DNA of 64,000 nt, taken from positions 14,459,628 through 14,523,627 of the forward strand of contig NC_087075.1 of the NCBI RefSeq assembly GCF_026151205.1. Reading direction: 5' to 3'. The stretch comes from Bolinopsis microptera (Eukaryota; Ctenophora; Tentaculata; Lobata; Bolinopsidae). The translations under genes were made by a program, and so were the position numbers. A model generated the notes under the pieces. That model saw only the letters and a program-made list of their open reading frames with translations, was not told the DNA's origin and searched no databases. Shown piece after piece: positions 1 through 12,800 of the stretch (the stretch's first letter is position 1; every line of letters begins with the position of its first letter).

Positions 1-145
1 ATATGGCACCTAGGCGAAACTCACTGATCATTCCAAAAAGGTATGACAAATTTGGTACTGTGAAAATTCTCACAGTCTCTAGAAAACAATGGTACAAAAA
101 TTTTGAAAATCCGAGCAAGTTTATTTTTATCGTGCACCCCCTAGT
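1..145 (-). repeat. Dispersed repeat family A, copy 1 (inverted)
   Basis: The first ~145 bases are the reverse complement of sequence at about 55812-55960. Shared words include GCACCTAGGCGAAACTCACTGATC and the segment around the GTACCA/TTGTTTTCTAGAGACTGTGAG block. A third partial copy lies at 54826-54945. No open reading frame or terminal structure is visible, so the class of element is unknown. Confidence 0.6.
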
Positions 146-1692
146 AATTGACTTAAGAATGACACCGCGCTGCAATTAGATTGTGCGTGGCACCGGAAAG
201 GTTTCTGCAACAACTTGATTGGCGAGGTGCCGTGCAAGCTAATCCCCTTGGTATGATTTTCAAATGTACAGAAATCAGAAGGGTCTGATAATAACGTACC
301 GGCTAATCCCGGTCAAAGTAAAATAAATCGAAGAAGCTGTTATATTGGTCAAACGCTTTTCCCAAAATCCCAATAGAATTGGGTTTTGGTCAATAGTATT
401 CTTTAAAGTCAGTTTTAAAGAGAAACTTTTAAATGTTTCTGATGTTACGTCGTGTGGGACAATTTTGAAAAACTTAACGGGGTACTAGCAAATACGCGCA
501 TTTTGCTCTAGAAACACACTTTTTTATAGATATTACCGGATCACCTAATTTGTTCAATTTTAGGGAGGGTCTGGGGGCGAATTTTCGGCGGGGGCGCCAA
601 CAGGTAATGTTACGCCACTCAGTTACGGACATGTCGATATCATTGTACCCAATGATACCAAGTACACAAATGTGATAGAACGAATAACAGCTGATGGTGC
701 AAAAAAGTGGAGTATTAGGTCAATAGTGCGATTAGTGGGACTTGCAAAATGCGATGGAAGATATAGTCATCTAGTGAATTATTATACATGACCTGACTGC
801 CTGAGCTTAAATGCCTAATTCCGGTGATGCCCAACGAATCCATTATGTTGATACCAAGTTATACATGTATTTTATTGTGATGAAGGGGGCACCCAGCTAT
901 CAATGATGGGTCATTGTACACTGTTGCGGGCTTACTCCATTCACCATTGTTTGGGTTGGGTAATCCCTGAGCAGAGTGTTTTGCCCAGCTTTCAATGATG
1001 AATTGTACACTGTTGAGCTTACTCCGAATGTCTCAGTGACTATTTCTCACATACGCACCATGCCAATAAGTGCAATTATGCCGTACAGTACCGTAAAATG
1101 GGGGAACTTCGCCATGTTTTACAGCTATTTCATGTTATTTAGAAAATGCGACACGAGTACTTGAAAAAGTGTATAGCTCATATGAACAGGATTGGTAAAG
1201 CAAATGTTTTCGTATGAACCACATCAGCCACGCATAAATAGTCAGCTTGATTTATGGTGCCACTGAAATCAGGGCGAGGTTACCCTGTAATATGGGGTAA
1301 CTTTGCCATTTTGAAACTATACCATATTCGGTGCTAAGCACCATACCACTCGAAACTTAATTATATTTCCTTGATATACCTGTCAATTTTACTTATCTAG
1401 CTCTAGCCTACGTGTTACAATGGGCAATTTGATCGCGGGGGTAAAATCGCCATGCTGCGGGTAACATCGCCGGGATGAAGTACAAATGTAGTCGAACTTC
1501 GCCAATACCCGAAATTGGAGTGCAATCCACAAAGTAAAGTGACATCCAAGTCATCTTCATCACCTCAGTTGACGGTTCTGTAATATGAATGTCAAAATTT
1601 GTTTCTAGATCAAAACACGCAGTATTGCTAATAATTCTAATTTATGACTCAATGTAAAACTAAATTGTAAATTTAGTGCCTGTCGTGATATC
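146..1692. other. No gene recognised
   Basis: AT-rich sequence with many stops in all frames. A short GC-rich patch (about 565-605) is the only compositional feature. I see no exon with supportable splice sites and no clear repeat structure apart from the family A copy before it. Confidence 0.5.
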
Positions 1693-1791
1693 ATGGATCG
1701 CTTAGGTTCCACACTTCCACCAGGATCTGGTATTCCTCATAATTCTACGGCCTCTATGTATCGTCATCTCGCACAACTCCTTAAGGATATT
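1693..1791 (+). CDS. Candidate orphan coding exon (33 codons)
   Basis: An ATG opens 33 codons that end exactly at a good 5' splice site (ATT then GTGAGT), phase 0. The peptide starts MDRLGSTLPPGSG and ends HLAQLLKDI. I do not recognise the family and found no partner exon downstream. It could be a first exon of an unseen gene, part of a mobile element, or chance. Confidence 0.2.
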
Positions 1792-2305
1792 GTGAGTTTG
1801 GCATGTGAGAATTCGCAGCCTTCCAGACGTTGATTGGGTCAACTAGTTGTCGTACGTCACCTCAAGATCAGTTGACAGGGGGCCGGCTGAACAGGCCAGA
1901 TTTATCGGGTCTGAGGTCACGTGATTATGAGCCTGAGGTCACGCGACTATGACGTCACCAGAGCTTATTCTCCGAGCTCAAGCTACTTGATCAGGCCTTA
2001 TATGGAATAATATAGTGTATCGCGTGTAATTGGATCCAATTATAGGAGCTGCGCAATTATCGCAGCATATTGATCTGATATTATTATTTTATTTATGGTA
2101 TCACCTTCAGCATGTAGCTTGGCCAGCGATTTTAAAATAGAAGGATTATTCGTTAATGAAAATTGAAGTGAAAATCATGTAACCCTGTGTTTTTGAGGAC
2201 GCTGAACACGATAAAACTGGTTGTAATTATCATACTTCAGGGCAAATTGCTTTAAAATGCACTTGAATGTCATGTATGTTATTATAAGTTAAGTGCCTAT
2301 AACTA

Positions 2306-2480
2306 TAAGCTAGATTGCCTAGCTCCAAGTCATCTAAAATTCCGTGCACTACATCAGTTATCCCATATCCGGTCACATCTCTCCAACATACTGCACTGCC
2401 AGCTCCAACACGTTTTGTAGTCCCGTTGCAGTCTGAGTTCCTTTCCGTGCTTCAACAAACAACACTAACTACGTCTGACC
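2306..2480 (-). pseudogene. Decayed copy of hAT-type transposase segment
   Basis: This stretch is clearly homologous to 4975-5110 (shared blocks AGATTGCCTAGCTCCAAGTC, CTCTCCAACATACTGCAC and GTTGCAGTCTGAGTTCCT), which encodes a hAT/BED-type transposase fragment on the minus strand. Here the frame is more damaged, with several indels. It is a relic, not a gene. Confidence 0.55.
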
Positions 2481-2751
2481 ATACAACCTCTAAGTTACCT
2501 ACTAGATGCGATTTAATGCCACAAATTCATACACACATACCATCACACTGAAAATTATGTTAGCATTATAGCACTGGGTTTTAACTTTACAAAATGATAA
2601 ATAGATTCGAAAAATATGTTAAATGTTGGCCATTTTACCATAGTAAAAATTGGTTGATTATTGCGATAATTCTCGAAAATTGTCGCGTTAATCAATAATG
2701 ATTTTTGGGAAATTATCGCCGATATTATCGCCATCGGTTGGCAACCCTAAT

Positions 2752-3290
2752 CTTGATAGCTTTGAGCAACTAAAGTTCGTGGCTTTCAAGTGTCACCATT
2801 CTATAAGTATAACTACACAAGTGAATTTTATAAACTCATAAGGTGAAACCTACGGCTCTCACTAATTCGCTCGCCCAAAAATTTCACGTGACTTTGGTTT
2901 TTATGGTTTTGCTGCCGTACAAAACGGTTTTACAAAACCCAAATCCCAACCCTAACCCTAACTATAAGTATAACCCCGAAGCTATCCATAACCCTTACCA
3001 CAGGCACAACTCTAACCCTAACCCAAGCCCTAAACAATGGAATTCATGTTTTACTAGCCTGTCAAGTGTCACGTGACCAAAACGGGATTTTGCCCATAAC
3101 TCTCCAGGGAAGTATTTTTACCCAACGTCCGGTTTAGAACAATTTTACAACCAAAGGGCCTTTTCACAAGAATTTTCTTAAAATTTGGGAGAGCGATTTA
3201 GTAGGAGCGAAAACCTACAGGAGGAAATGACAATTAGGGTTAAGTTTGACCCAATTTCCCGAGCTTACCAGGTTCTACCATGTGTCAGGA
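2752..3290. repeat. Dispersed repeat family B with CCCTAA-type tract
   Basis: The left part (CTTGATAGCTTTGAGC ... CTAATTCGCTCGCCCAAAAA) is similar to 4632-4850 and its core recurs at 24797-24860 and 63928-63975. Around 2940-3030 there is a degenerate CCCTAA/CCCTAACC tract, a weak interstitial telomere-like motif. The right part (ACCTACAGGAGGAAATGACA then TTAAGTTTGACCCAATTTCC) is again shared with 4800-4850. Together the two copies look like old remnants of one element family. Confidence 0.55.
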
Positions 3291-3944
3291 GCCGTTGGGA
3301 CGCTTAATGTAAATAGTCCACCCCGGGTTTGACCAGGTGAAATTTGAATCCACCGCTGTAGTAATAGTATCGGTTGTTATCTATCATACGTTCAATAATC
3401 ACTGTTCTAACAGTAACCTGTTACTCTGGTCGGCAGTGGCACCTTTGCAGTCTGCTGCATCTGCATTAGATCAAATGAGAAACTGAGAGGGTGCACGTGA
3501 AGTCGTGAACGCTAACACTAACAGGGTGCATGTCACTGTCAGCACATGACCCATGAAGCAAATTCTTAGTTGCCTGTTTAAATTCCTTCCTCATTTATCG
3601 TTTTAGACTTTTAGTTGAAAATTCCATTTTCAATCAATCTTCAGTCAGAACTTTAAACCAGGGAAAGTGATCGATAATTGGCATCCGTACGGCAAATATA
3701 AAGTTGTGTAACGCGTTTATACACACGTTCATCAAGTTATTCTGTTACACACAATTTAAAGCTTCTTTGTTAACAATAGCCTCGTGATGCTAAGGAGAAT
3801 ATTTTCACTTATGTTAAGTTTCGCTGAGACCTATTAATCTAGACACTTATTTTACTTCGGAGTATTCCAACAGCCATATTGTTACACAAGTGCAACCAGC
3901 CAATTACAGGAAGCCGAAGGATTTGTTTTTAGCCAGTGACGGTT
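3291..3944. other. No gene recognised
   Basis: Ordinary AT-rich spacer. Frames are short and show no coding character; no repeat with another part of the window was noticed. Confidence 0.4.
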
Positions 3945-4182
3945 AAGGTAGTGTGTACCATACTTTCTTCGCCCGAGACTTTGCTGCAATGTGCAGCTCC
4001 TCATTTAACCCTCACACCCGATTTCTCGAGTATTCGGCTGAGTACACCGGGGGGCTGCATAGACCTCTCACGATCCTTAGCTGAATGTCAACGACACTCA
4101 CCCCACGACCAGGCAGGCAGTGGGATTTGAACCTGCAACCTCACGATTGCAAAGCTGGCTAACCAACTGCGCTACCTGGCCG
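3945..4182 (-). mobile_element. tRNA-derived SINE
   Basis: Read on the minus strand, 4182-4111 is a 72-nt tRNA-like head with a good A box (TAGCGCAGTTGG) and B box (GGTTCAAATCC) and an anticodon loop reading TGC. It is followed by about 165 bp of unrelated body ending near 3945. The acceptor stem pairs poorly and a body is attached, so this is a SINE rather than a working tRNA. No poly(A) or clear target duplication was found. The plus-strand frame over the head is the usual meaningless antisense read of a tRNA. Confidence 0.7.
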
Positions 4183-4631
4183 AAAAGACGGGGTATGTTT
4201 TACATTTTCTTATTGTCCTGCTGGTGTGTTGACCAGGCTCATAGAGCTAACTCTATGAGGCTGGTCAATACACCAACAATTTATTGCATATTTTTTACAC
4301 ACTAACCTAACCAGCTGATGGTCATATTGATTATCATGACATAAATTTTATTTATAATGAATCTGATTATTACATTAAAACCCCAATTTAACGTGGAATT
4401 TAAACGTGTCACAGTTCAAATTTGAGTGAGCCACCCTGTCAGGCTGTCAATAGCTGTCTAGGAGCTAGTCGGATCGTAAATTGAAAAACCGCCGGATATG
4501 ACCGGTGCCAGGGTTTCTCATAATGATCATAGTTCCATACCTCTGTAGCCATTCCCACGATAGAAATTCTATTTTGATTCACGGCCGTGATTAATGGATT
4601 TCCAGTAGATTTCATTCGAAGTCGAATCACT

Positions 4632-4850
4632 TCGGGCTTATCTTGATATCTTTGAGCTATAATTGTAAACCAATTGCTTCTCTTCTCACTAACTATCGGA
4701 CGATTTACGAATTAAAGTTCGATAACGAAAAATCGTGGTTTTCGAATGTCACTATACTATTATACTATACTAATGAACGTTATAAATTCGAGATCCTGGT
4801 GGAACCTACAGGTGGACATGACAAGGATTAAGTTTGACCCATTTCCCCGA
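4632..4850. repeat. Dispersed repeat family B, second copy
   Basis: Diverged copy of 2752-3290 (TTATCTTGATATCTTTGAGC at the left, TTAAGTTTGACCCATTTCCC at the right). It lies directly beside the hAT transposase fragment, so family B may be the non-coding end of that element; this link is inference. Confidence 0.5.
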
Positions 4851-4851
4851 G

Positions 4852-5125
4852 CTAACTGGCAATCAACTTAATAATCACTTTTGCTTGAGCGAGCATGCTG
4901 TCTCTTTTACACAAAAACTCAGTTACAGTCTTGAACGGTGCGAGAGTCTTGGTAATGTCTTTAGCTAAGTCAGTCTCTCCTGCATCCAGTTTTAGATTGC
5001 CTAGCTCCAAGTCATCTAAAATTTCATGCACTTCATCAGTTATCTGGTCATATCTCTCCAACATACTGCACAGCGAGCTCCAACGGGTTTTGCAGTCTCG
5101 TTGCAGTCTGAGTTCCTCTGTCCTG
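4852..5125 (-). pseudogene. hAT/BED-type transposase fragment
   Basis: The minus-strand translation carries the pattern RLQRDCKTRWSS...MLERY followed about 40 residues later by LAPFKTVTEFLCKRDSML. That is the conserved TRWxS / MLERY and downstream helical region of hAT-superfamily transposases and the BED zinc-finger proteins derived from them. Only about 90 residues remain; the N-terminal BED finger, the catalytic core and the C-terminal dimerisation region are absent. It is a dead fragment of a DNA transposon that in life would cut and paste its own DNA in the nucleus. A related, more decayed copy lies at 2306-2480. Confidence 0.65.
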
Positions 5126-5383
5126 CAGTGTAACGCATCTATGTCCCTAGTTCCCTGTATTTATGTCCCTGGTCCCTCCTCCCTTGTCCGAACAACAAAC
5201 GTGGAGCAATTACTCTCCTAACTCTGATCCGGCGGTGGATTCTTCCTGGGTCTATCATCTACACAGACGAGGAAGGCCGCCTACGAAGAAGAAGATATGA
5301 ACTAAATAGCACCTGAAACCCAACTTGGAACAACATCCAAGGGTGGTTAAAAAGCTATAATTCAAGTCATAAATCTTTACTCA

Positions 5384-5925
5384 GCCCTGTATGTGATTTG
5401 TGTTCCGGGTAGGTGGCGTGTGTTCCGGAGGTTAAATAAGTAGTACCTGTCCCGAACCATCAGAAAAACAAAGTTTCGACCTCTCAACCCACTCAGGCCA
5501 CTTCCAGGGGCCACGCCTATACCAAAATATCTGAAAATTCCATACTAATCCAGGCTGAGAAGCTTTACCCCCGTATATTATGCGATTTATGTTCCCGGGT
5601 AATTGGCACATGTTTTGGTGGTTGAATAACTATTACCTGTCCCAAACCATCAGAAAAACCAAGTTTCGACATCTTGGCCCACTCAAACCTTACTGGGCGG
5701 CGCTCAGCCAGTCAGCCTGTCATTCCGCCGAATCTCTATGATTATGAACATAAATCTAATAGCCTGAGGTCCCCAGGTAACTCAAGCCACACCCAGGAAC
5801 AATTCACAACTTTAATTAGCTGAAATACAGGTCAAATTCCATACAAATCCAGACTGAGAATCTTTACCCCCGTATGCGATTTATGTTCCGATCCCGGGTA
5901 GTATAATATAGGTGGCACATGATCT
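5384..5925 (+). repeat. Degenerate ~180-bp tandem repeat
   Basis: Three diverged units share CTTTACCCCCGTATxxTGCGATTTATGTTCC, ACCTGTCCCxAACCATCAGAAAAA and AAATTCCATACxAATCCAG. The second unit is split by an 81-bp element at 5700-5780. No coding potential. Confidence 0.6.
5700..5780 (-). mobile_element. Short structured repeat (family S), copy 1
   Basis: An 81-bp element begins TTACTGGGCGGCG and ends TCCCCAGGTAA, so the ends are complementary. It is flanked by CTCAAACC (5692-5699) and CTCAAGCC (5781-5788), an 8-bp target duplication with one mismatch. Other copies: 57962-58054, 59032-59125, 63835-63920. The class is unknown. Confidence 0.65.
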
Positions 5926-6875
5926 GATCTAATTTAATTTAAAGCACATGCGTGCGCGCGCGCTGGAACTATAACAAACTATAACAAATCATTCACCGCG
6001 CGCTCCGTAAAATAACAATTACAAGATGCCAGGAATACAGGTTTCCGGATAACTGCCCTTTCGTGTTTTGTGAGATGTTTGCAGAGATCGTTCAATTACG
6101 GTCAAACCGGTTACACTTACCATTGCTTTACTAGGGTCAGGGTGGTGAACTGGGTTTATGTTCCATAATACCACAGTATATGATCTTAACACATTTAACT
6201 TTTCAGTCTCATCTGGAATGACTAATCTATCACTAAAACAGTTTTAATACTTTCAACATTACTATATAACAAATAATTTGAGTCTCTAGTCTCTCAGCAA
6301 CCCTGTTGATAAGGCGGCTGTAGGAGACTTCTGAAGCCTAAGGATGGCGTTGACGCCGAAAATTTGCCTACATTCCTAACTTCCTGTTTCATTTGTCCTT
6401 GTCTCTTCCAACCGGATATTATCAATCCATATAAAATGTTGACAAAAGTTGAAACCCATCATTTTTATTAATTCGTAATAAAAATCTATCGTGAAAACTG
6501 AAAATTGTTATATAGTATAAACAAATGAGGCCTTAATAATGCCTAATAAAAACTGTATCGAACACCAAGAGTAAGTTGGTGACTCATAATATCTTAATCT
6601 AATTCATGAATTAATTAGTAAACTAATTAGTAATTAATTAGTAAACTTATTTAATGTTTAAACAAACTTCCCTATCTCAACAGCTTCATGCAACATACCA
6701 AAATAATGATAATGATTAGTTTCCCCAACAAAAATTGCAACCAATCATAAAATCAAGCAAACCTTAATTTCAACATGGCAAAATGCCTTATTAAAATAAA
6801 TCATTAAAACAAGTTTTTCTGAATTCAATTCTCCCACAGATCAGCATGAGCAAAGTCAACAAATCTAGATTATAT
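5926..6875. other. No gene recognised; 3' flank of GNMT
   Basis: A small GC patch (GTGCGCGCGCGCTGG near 5952) sits in otherwise AT-rich sequence. On the minus strand this is the 3' flank of GNMT: an AATAAA overlaps the GNMT stop codon and another occurs near 6463, so the 3' UTR probably ends in this stretch. Confidence 0.4.
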
Positions 6876-9800
6876 TTATTGTTTTTTGAGCACGTGTACG
6901 TAGTACGATGGAATGTAGTCAACAGGTGGATCCTTCTGGAAATCTGAAAGAATTTGGTGTTCTACTCCTTCACCAAATTCTTCGGCCAGCATTGCAGAGA
7001 AGTTTGCTAGGCGGTGCGGGTAGTAGGAGAGTCGGAAATTACTGAAATATTGTTAATTTGGTCAAATAATAAGATGGGTTATTTAAATATGACTTTTTCA
7101 TCGGTATGTGGTAGAGCTTTTTAAAAAGTATTAGCGAGGAATTACATTTTTCCAGTATAAGCACTTCATAGTTTGACATCTATGCAATTAAGATAGCATT
7201 GGTTAGTCCAACAACCTTACCAATCCTACCATCCAATTATGCAATCAAACAATTAACTGATCAACCAATAAATACCTGACTGGGATGATTCTGCCGTCTG
7301 GTTTCTCTCTCATCGACTGATCTTTCCTAAACAAACTTACCGTCAAAATAATGGTTAAGAGAAAAATGCAGAAAATGTAACTACCAAAATGTATTTGGTG
7401 ACTATTTTTTTAAGGGTAGATAATAACTTGCGGAATTTCTGCGTCATACCAATGACTTACCCAAATGGTATTCCTGTAATATCTATTTCGTAATCAAGTG
7501 TCACCATTGTTGCTTGAGTGTCCACCGTCAAAACTGATGTCTTGATTTTATGGATACGGTCACCCTGAAATAATATACGGTAGAAAACGGTTAATCACAT
7601 TTAATTACTTTTTGGTTAATAACTTTAGAATATCAGTCAATATTTAAAGTATGCGGGGATCAGGGAGGACACGATAACAGGCGATAAACCAATCAGAACG
7701 CAGGAACGACCAATCAAATTCCTAAATCCCTGTCACATGTCAAAACAAATGAGTAGTCCAGTATGATTCGTTGGTTGTACATTCAATTAATCGATTGGCT
7801 GGTTTGTAAGAAGACTCAGTTGTAAGCCCACATCCAGAAAGGCGGCAGATAATGTGCGCGGAAATCTTGGATTTTGGAGGAAATTTGGTGCCAAAAAATA
7901 AATGTTGAGAAGACCTGGCTTTTTAGGGCATAAGAAAGTGTTTAGGGTGGAAATATTGAACTGCTAGGAGATTTTGAACTTTCTGGATGTGGGGCTGTAA
8001 GTGATTATTGATTAGCGAATAAGTGTTATAATTTTTATCTGAAGAGTTTTCTTCAAAAAGGTATGTTCCAACTTCCAGTAACTGGGGACCGTGTATCACA
8101 TTTCATCGTCGCATTACGAGGCAACTCCCAAAGGAATTCAGAGATTTTATTTAAATTTTAAAACGAGTTAATGACAATGAATGCACACTTAACTCCACAA
8201 AAGTTGTTAACAAACCTTGATAATCTTGTTTTTAGTGTTATGATATCCAGTTTTTAATTTTAAAACTTAAAGAGAAGAAACAAGTTTAACTCGTTACAAA
8301 ATGAGGATTGAAATGTTTTTACTTTTCATCAGCGAATAAAGTGAATATTTCACGTGGGTAAACAAGGATTTGGTTAATAAAGATAACTTTGCTCCACAGT
8401 AAAGGAAGAAATAAGTATTTAAAAGGAAGAAATAAGTATTCAAAAGGAAGAAATAAGTATTTAATTTTAGTCATGGTTACTTTATACAGACGTAGTCTGA
8501 ATATTTTAACTTCTATAACTCATTGGGATCTAGCTAGGATTGACAACAAGATGATTGAAAAGTAACCTATATAAGATGAGAAAAAAGCACCACAAAATGA
8601 CTCTTAAATATCATAGACTTGCATGGTAACTTACAGATTGGACTACAGACTAGACCTAGTCTGTACATTTTAACTCCTATAGTTCAGTTGGGATCCTGTC
8701 ATGCTCATCTCAAGTACTCTGGTTAGAAATTGTTAACCTTGTGACGAGGAGTCATGATCGACCGGCAACAAATAGATAAGATGAGATAAGAAGAAGCGAC
8801 ACACACAGGTTCACGAGAAGATACGCTCTAATGGCAACGAATATTATACTATAATCAGGCGCCCCCCCCCCCCCCCCCCCCCCACTTTCGCAATGTCGGC
8901 GAGTGAAGCAGGACAGTTCTTAAGCATTTGGAGCTACGCCCCAGAAAATTTTCTGCGTTTTTGCTTGGCCACATTAAAATCTGCAATAACAAAATATTTG
9001 AAGCCCTTCAAAATAATGTGTTACAAAATGGCTTTCTCCTAACAACCCACAAGTAAAACACTAAACATGGCCAGCTTGCACCATCTGTTTTAGTTATCAC
9101 AAATTATTATATGTGCCTTGCAGAGTAGAGGCAACCATATCCTGAGAAATGTAGAGTGCATACAACTTAAACTTTCGCACAGACAGGAATTGAAGATATG
9201 TTTGCCGCAGGCAAAAATTCTTCATGATTTTGCCCACACAGAAGGCCTAGAAGCAATTTGGCAATAGAGATCATTTTCAAAAACGATTCAAAGAACTGTT
9301 CGTTTTTTCCTCTTCCATTTGTCAACAATTTTGGATTGTTTTTGGAAAATTTCCTCATAACCCCAGAAAATGTATGGTAAAATGTTTCAAAATTCAGATC
9401 GTAGACTTTGTAAATTTCCTCTTTGGCACCAAAAATTTCCTCCGAAAACGAAAATTTCCTTGCAGATTATCTGCTAGTCTGTTAAGGTTTCTGGCAGTGG
9501 GCTCATTTTTATAGTTCTTTTGTTCAAATTTCTGATTGTTTCTGAATAGACTCAGTGAAGACATATTCTAATGGAAATAAATAGCTGAATAACGTATCGA
9601 CATTTCTACGTCATACTCATATTCTGAAATAGTATTAATTCAATTATAACGATCAATATGTAATTGCTTACTTAGAAACTTTTCTAGATTTTCTACAGAT
9701 TCTGAGATTCTATACATTTTTCTTCTTTCTTTTAGTTTTCGAAAATATTTTAACGTACGAGCTCATTTCATATTAATTCTACTTTCAATACCACAATTCA

Positions 9801-12800
9801 TGTCATCTAGTATTTTAGTTATAATATTATGATCAAATAAAAAACTTTATGTCAGCATTTTCACGACCCCTAACTGTGACGACCGCTGACCCTGACAAGT
9901 TTGAAGCGGACCACAGTATATAACAAGTAACAAGCTCGGCAGGTTCCCAAGGCTTCTCCATAATGACAAGACTATGTTTACATAACGATGTAAACATAAG
10001 TTTCCGGGAGTTTTCTATTCGCGGACTCCTAAGTTATAGTCTGAGAAGAGTCTTCAAATCACGGAATCTGATGTTTGTTTACACCGCTATTTTAACAAAA
10101 ATTAGGAAACTTGAACGTGTTCACATCTTGTAATCTTGTTAAAAATCTTCTGAATCTAAGAAATATGCTTGTTTTCAGGTTTAAGGAGCTAAAACCTGAT
10201 TACAGCTTCGGTTTCTTTGAATGCGACATACATACTAATAATGGGTCACTGATCAAATTTTGACGTTTCGTTTATCGAGAATAACACAAAACAGGTTTAC
10301 CCGGTTTATTACTTAACCTGATTTAACACTGAATCAGTATAGAAATCGCAATACTTTAATAACTAACTTTGCTCTCATGCTCTGACATATTTACGTCGGC
10401 AGATCGAGTTAAAGAAGAATGTTCCAGTATTCCACACAGTACGACCAATCTTTTCCAAAATTTTATTAAATTTCTCGGATTACAGGAAATTCTCATCATA
10501 TATTGAACTATGAATGCAGCCCGGAATCATTTATAACCTGGCTTGAACAAAAATGGTACACTACCCAAATAATAGAGTTAGTTCAAATTATATTATAAAA
10601 TGGTTGTGTCCTGCTATTGTCAGTATAAGCTCTAATTCTAAACTAGTTAGGAAAACAGGAAATGCTTAGTCAGCAGCTACACAAAACCCACTATTCTAGT
10701 TCTGGGAACAACCGGGTATCTTCTCTATTTCTATAAAAATGGCCCATGTTAGCTCTCCGAGACTCCGAACGTAATCGCTTGATTTCTTCGCTTGAACGTA
10801 ATCGCTTGATTTCTATTGACAGTCTATATTTTGAAAGAGGACGAGAAAGAGCAGGAAGGGGATCAAAAGTAAACCCAATCATTTCTAAATTTAATTATAT
10901 TTGAAGTTTCTAACTAACCATATTTTTTATAGCTCACACAAAATTAGATGTCCTTTAAATCGAATAAACCTACATTCTTACATTCTTACATTCTTACATT
11001 CTTACATTCTTACATTCTTACATTCTTACATTCTTACATTCTTACAGCAACACTTTATGCGAAAACATTCCATCTGTTTACCAGATACATAAATGTATTA
11101 ACAATTTACATTGTATTAACAATGTTATGTACAATGTTATGTACAATGTTATGTACATTGTTTAACACCAGCCGTGGCAACTGCAGAGTGTGATAAACAG
11201 TTTATCACTAATAATTTCGCGAACAGATGTGCAACAAAGAATAAAATATTTATATAATTTCAGCAGGTGTTTCACAAAATGTTGAACTGGAGCAATTTTC
11301 AACAGGGATTGTTCACGTGCATATTGTGCTATCTATTTATAGCAGAGAGTGGTTTGAGACACATACAGTTTCTGAACTCTGATGCGCCAACAAGGAACAT
11401 GTAACACAATGAAAATATCCTCTAAACCTGATAGTAATCTAGTAGTAACCTGGCAGTAAACTGGTAGTAACTTAGTAGTAACTTAATAGTAACTTAGTAG
11501 TGACCAAGTAGTAACCTACTAGTAATCAAGTAGTAACCTGGTAGTAAACTGGTAGTAACTTATTAGTAACTTAATAGTAACTTAGTAGTGACCAAGTAGT
11601 AACCTACTAGTAATCAAATAGTAACCTGGTAGTAAACTGGTAGTAACTTAGTAGTAATCAAGTAGTAACCTGGTAGTAAACTGGTAGTAACTTAGTAGTA
11701 ATCAAGTAGTAACCTGGTAGTAAACTGGTAGTAACTTAGTAGTAATCAAGTAGTAACCTGGTAGTAAACTGGTAGTAACTTAGTAGTAAACTGGTAGTAA
11801 CCTACTAGTAATCAAGTAGTAACCTGGTAGTAGAGCTTGGAGCTACAGTTAGGCAGAGCACCATGTTTGATGATGTAATCGTAGTTTCTGTGGTCAATAA
11901 TCAGGATCCCACCAGGCTTCAACATCTTGTGGAAGTTGCTGATAGCTAGCTTGTGAAGGCTCTGGGAAAGGTTTTATGATGACACTCAGAGAATTGTGTC
12001 TTAGATTTTTGTCATCTAACATGATCAAGTTATCAGGAAAAAAACTTCAAAAAGCAGAACAGAAACTGAAATCTAAACTATAAACCCTCCCAAACTCACG
12101 TTATCGCCAGCAAAGTCAGGAAGGTGAGCGAACGAGTTTCCTATACAGAGCACAGCGTCGTATCCATGTTCAGGATGTGCGATAGTATCTTCACAGTTCT
12201 CAAGGTCCAACCAGTCACCTTCTCCAATCTCTGAGGGGATCAACGTTTAAGATAGCATCAGGTAAGAGGTAAGAGGTAAGAGGTAAGAGGTAAGAGGTAA
12301 GAGGTAAGAGGTAAGAGGTAAGAGGTAAGAGGTAAGAGGTAAGGGGTAAGAGGTAAGAGGTAAGAGGTAAGAGGTAAGAGGTAAGAGGTAAGAGGTAAGA
12401 GGTAAGAGGTAAGAGGTAAGAGGTAAGAGGTAAGAGGTAAGAGGTAAGAGGTAAGAGGTAAGAGGTAAGAGGTAAGAGGTAAGAGGTAAGAGGTAAGAGG
12501 TAAGAGGTAAGAGGTAAGAGGTAAGAGGTAAGAGGTAAGAGGTAAGAGGTAAGAGGTAAGAGGTAAGAGGTAAGAGGTAAGAGGTAAGAGGTAAGAGGTA
12601 AGAGGTAAGAGGTAAGAGGTAAGAGGTAAGAGGTAAGAGGTAAGAGGTAAGAGGTAAGAGGTAAGAGGTAAGAGGTAAATTTCACTAACCCCAGTCATCG
12701 TAGACAGGATTATTCTTGTGTCTTTGCCACCTCAGCTTGTATGCGTACTTAAGCATCTTGTCACTGGCATCCACACTCTTAACAGTGAACCCTGCTTCTA

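Noticed and set aside
2940-3035. Telomere or chromosome end
   Set aside because: The CCCTAA-type words are few, degenerate and embedded in a dispersed repeat; at most a chance or interstitial tract.
4111-4182. Functional tRNA-Ala-like gene
   Set aside because: A and B boxes are good, but the acceptor arm does not pair well and a SINE body follows directly.
4120-4305. Plus-strand open frame starting MGFEPATSRLQSW
   Set aside because: It is the antisense read of a tRNA-derived SINE head, a well-known spurious peptide pattern.
12215-12698. Long minus-strand frames of repeated LLPLTSY
   Set aside because: They arise only from the 7-bp array; no start context, no conservation, and the region is GNMT intron 4.
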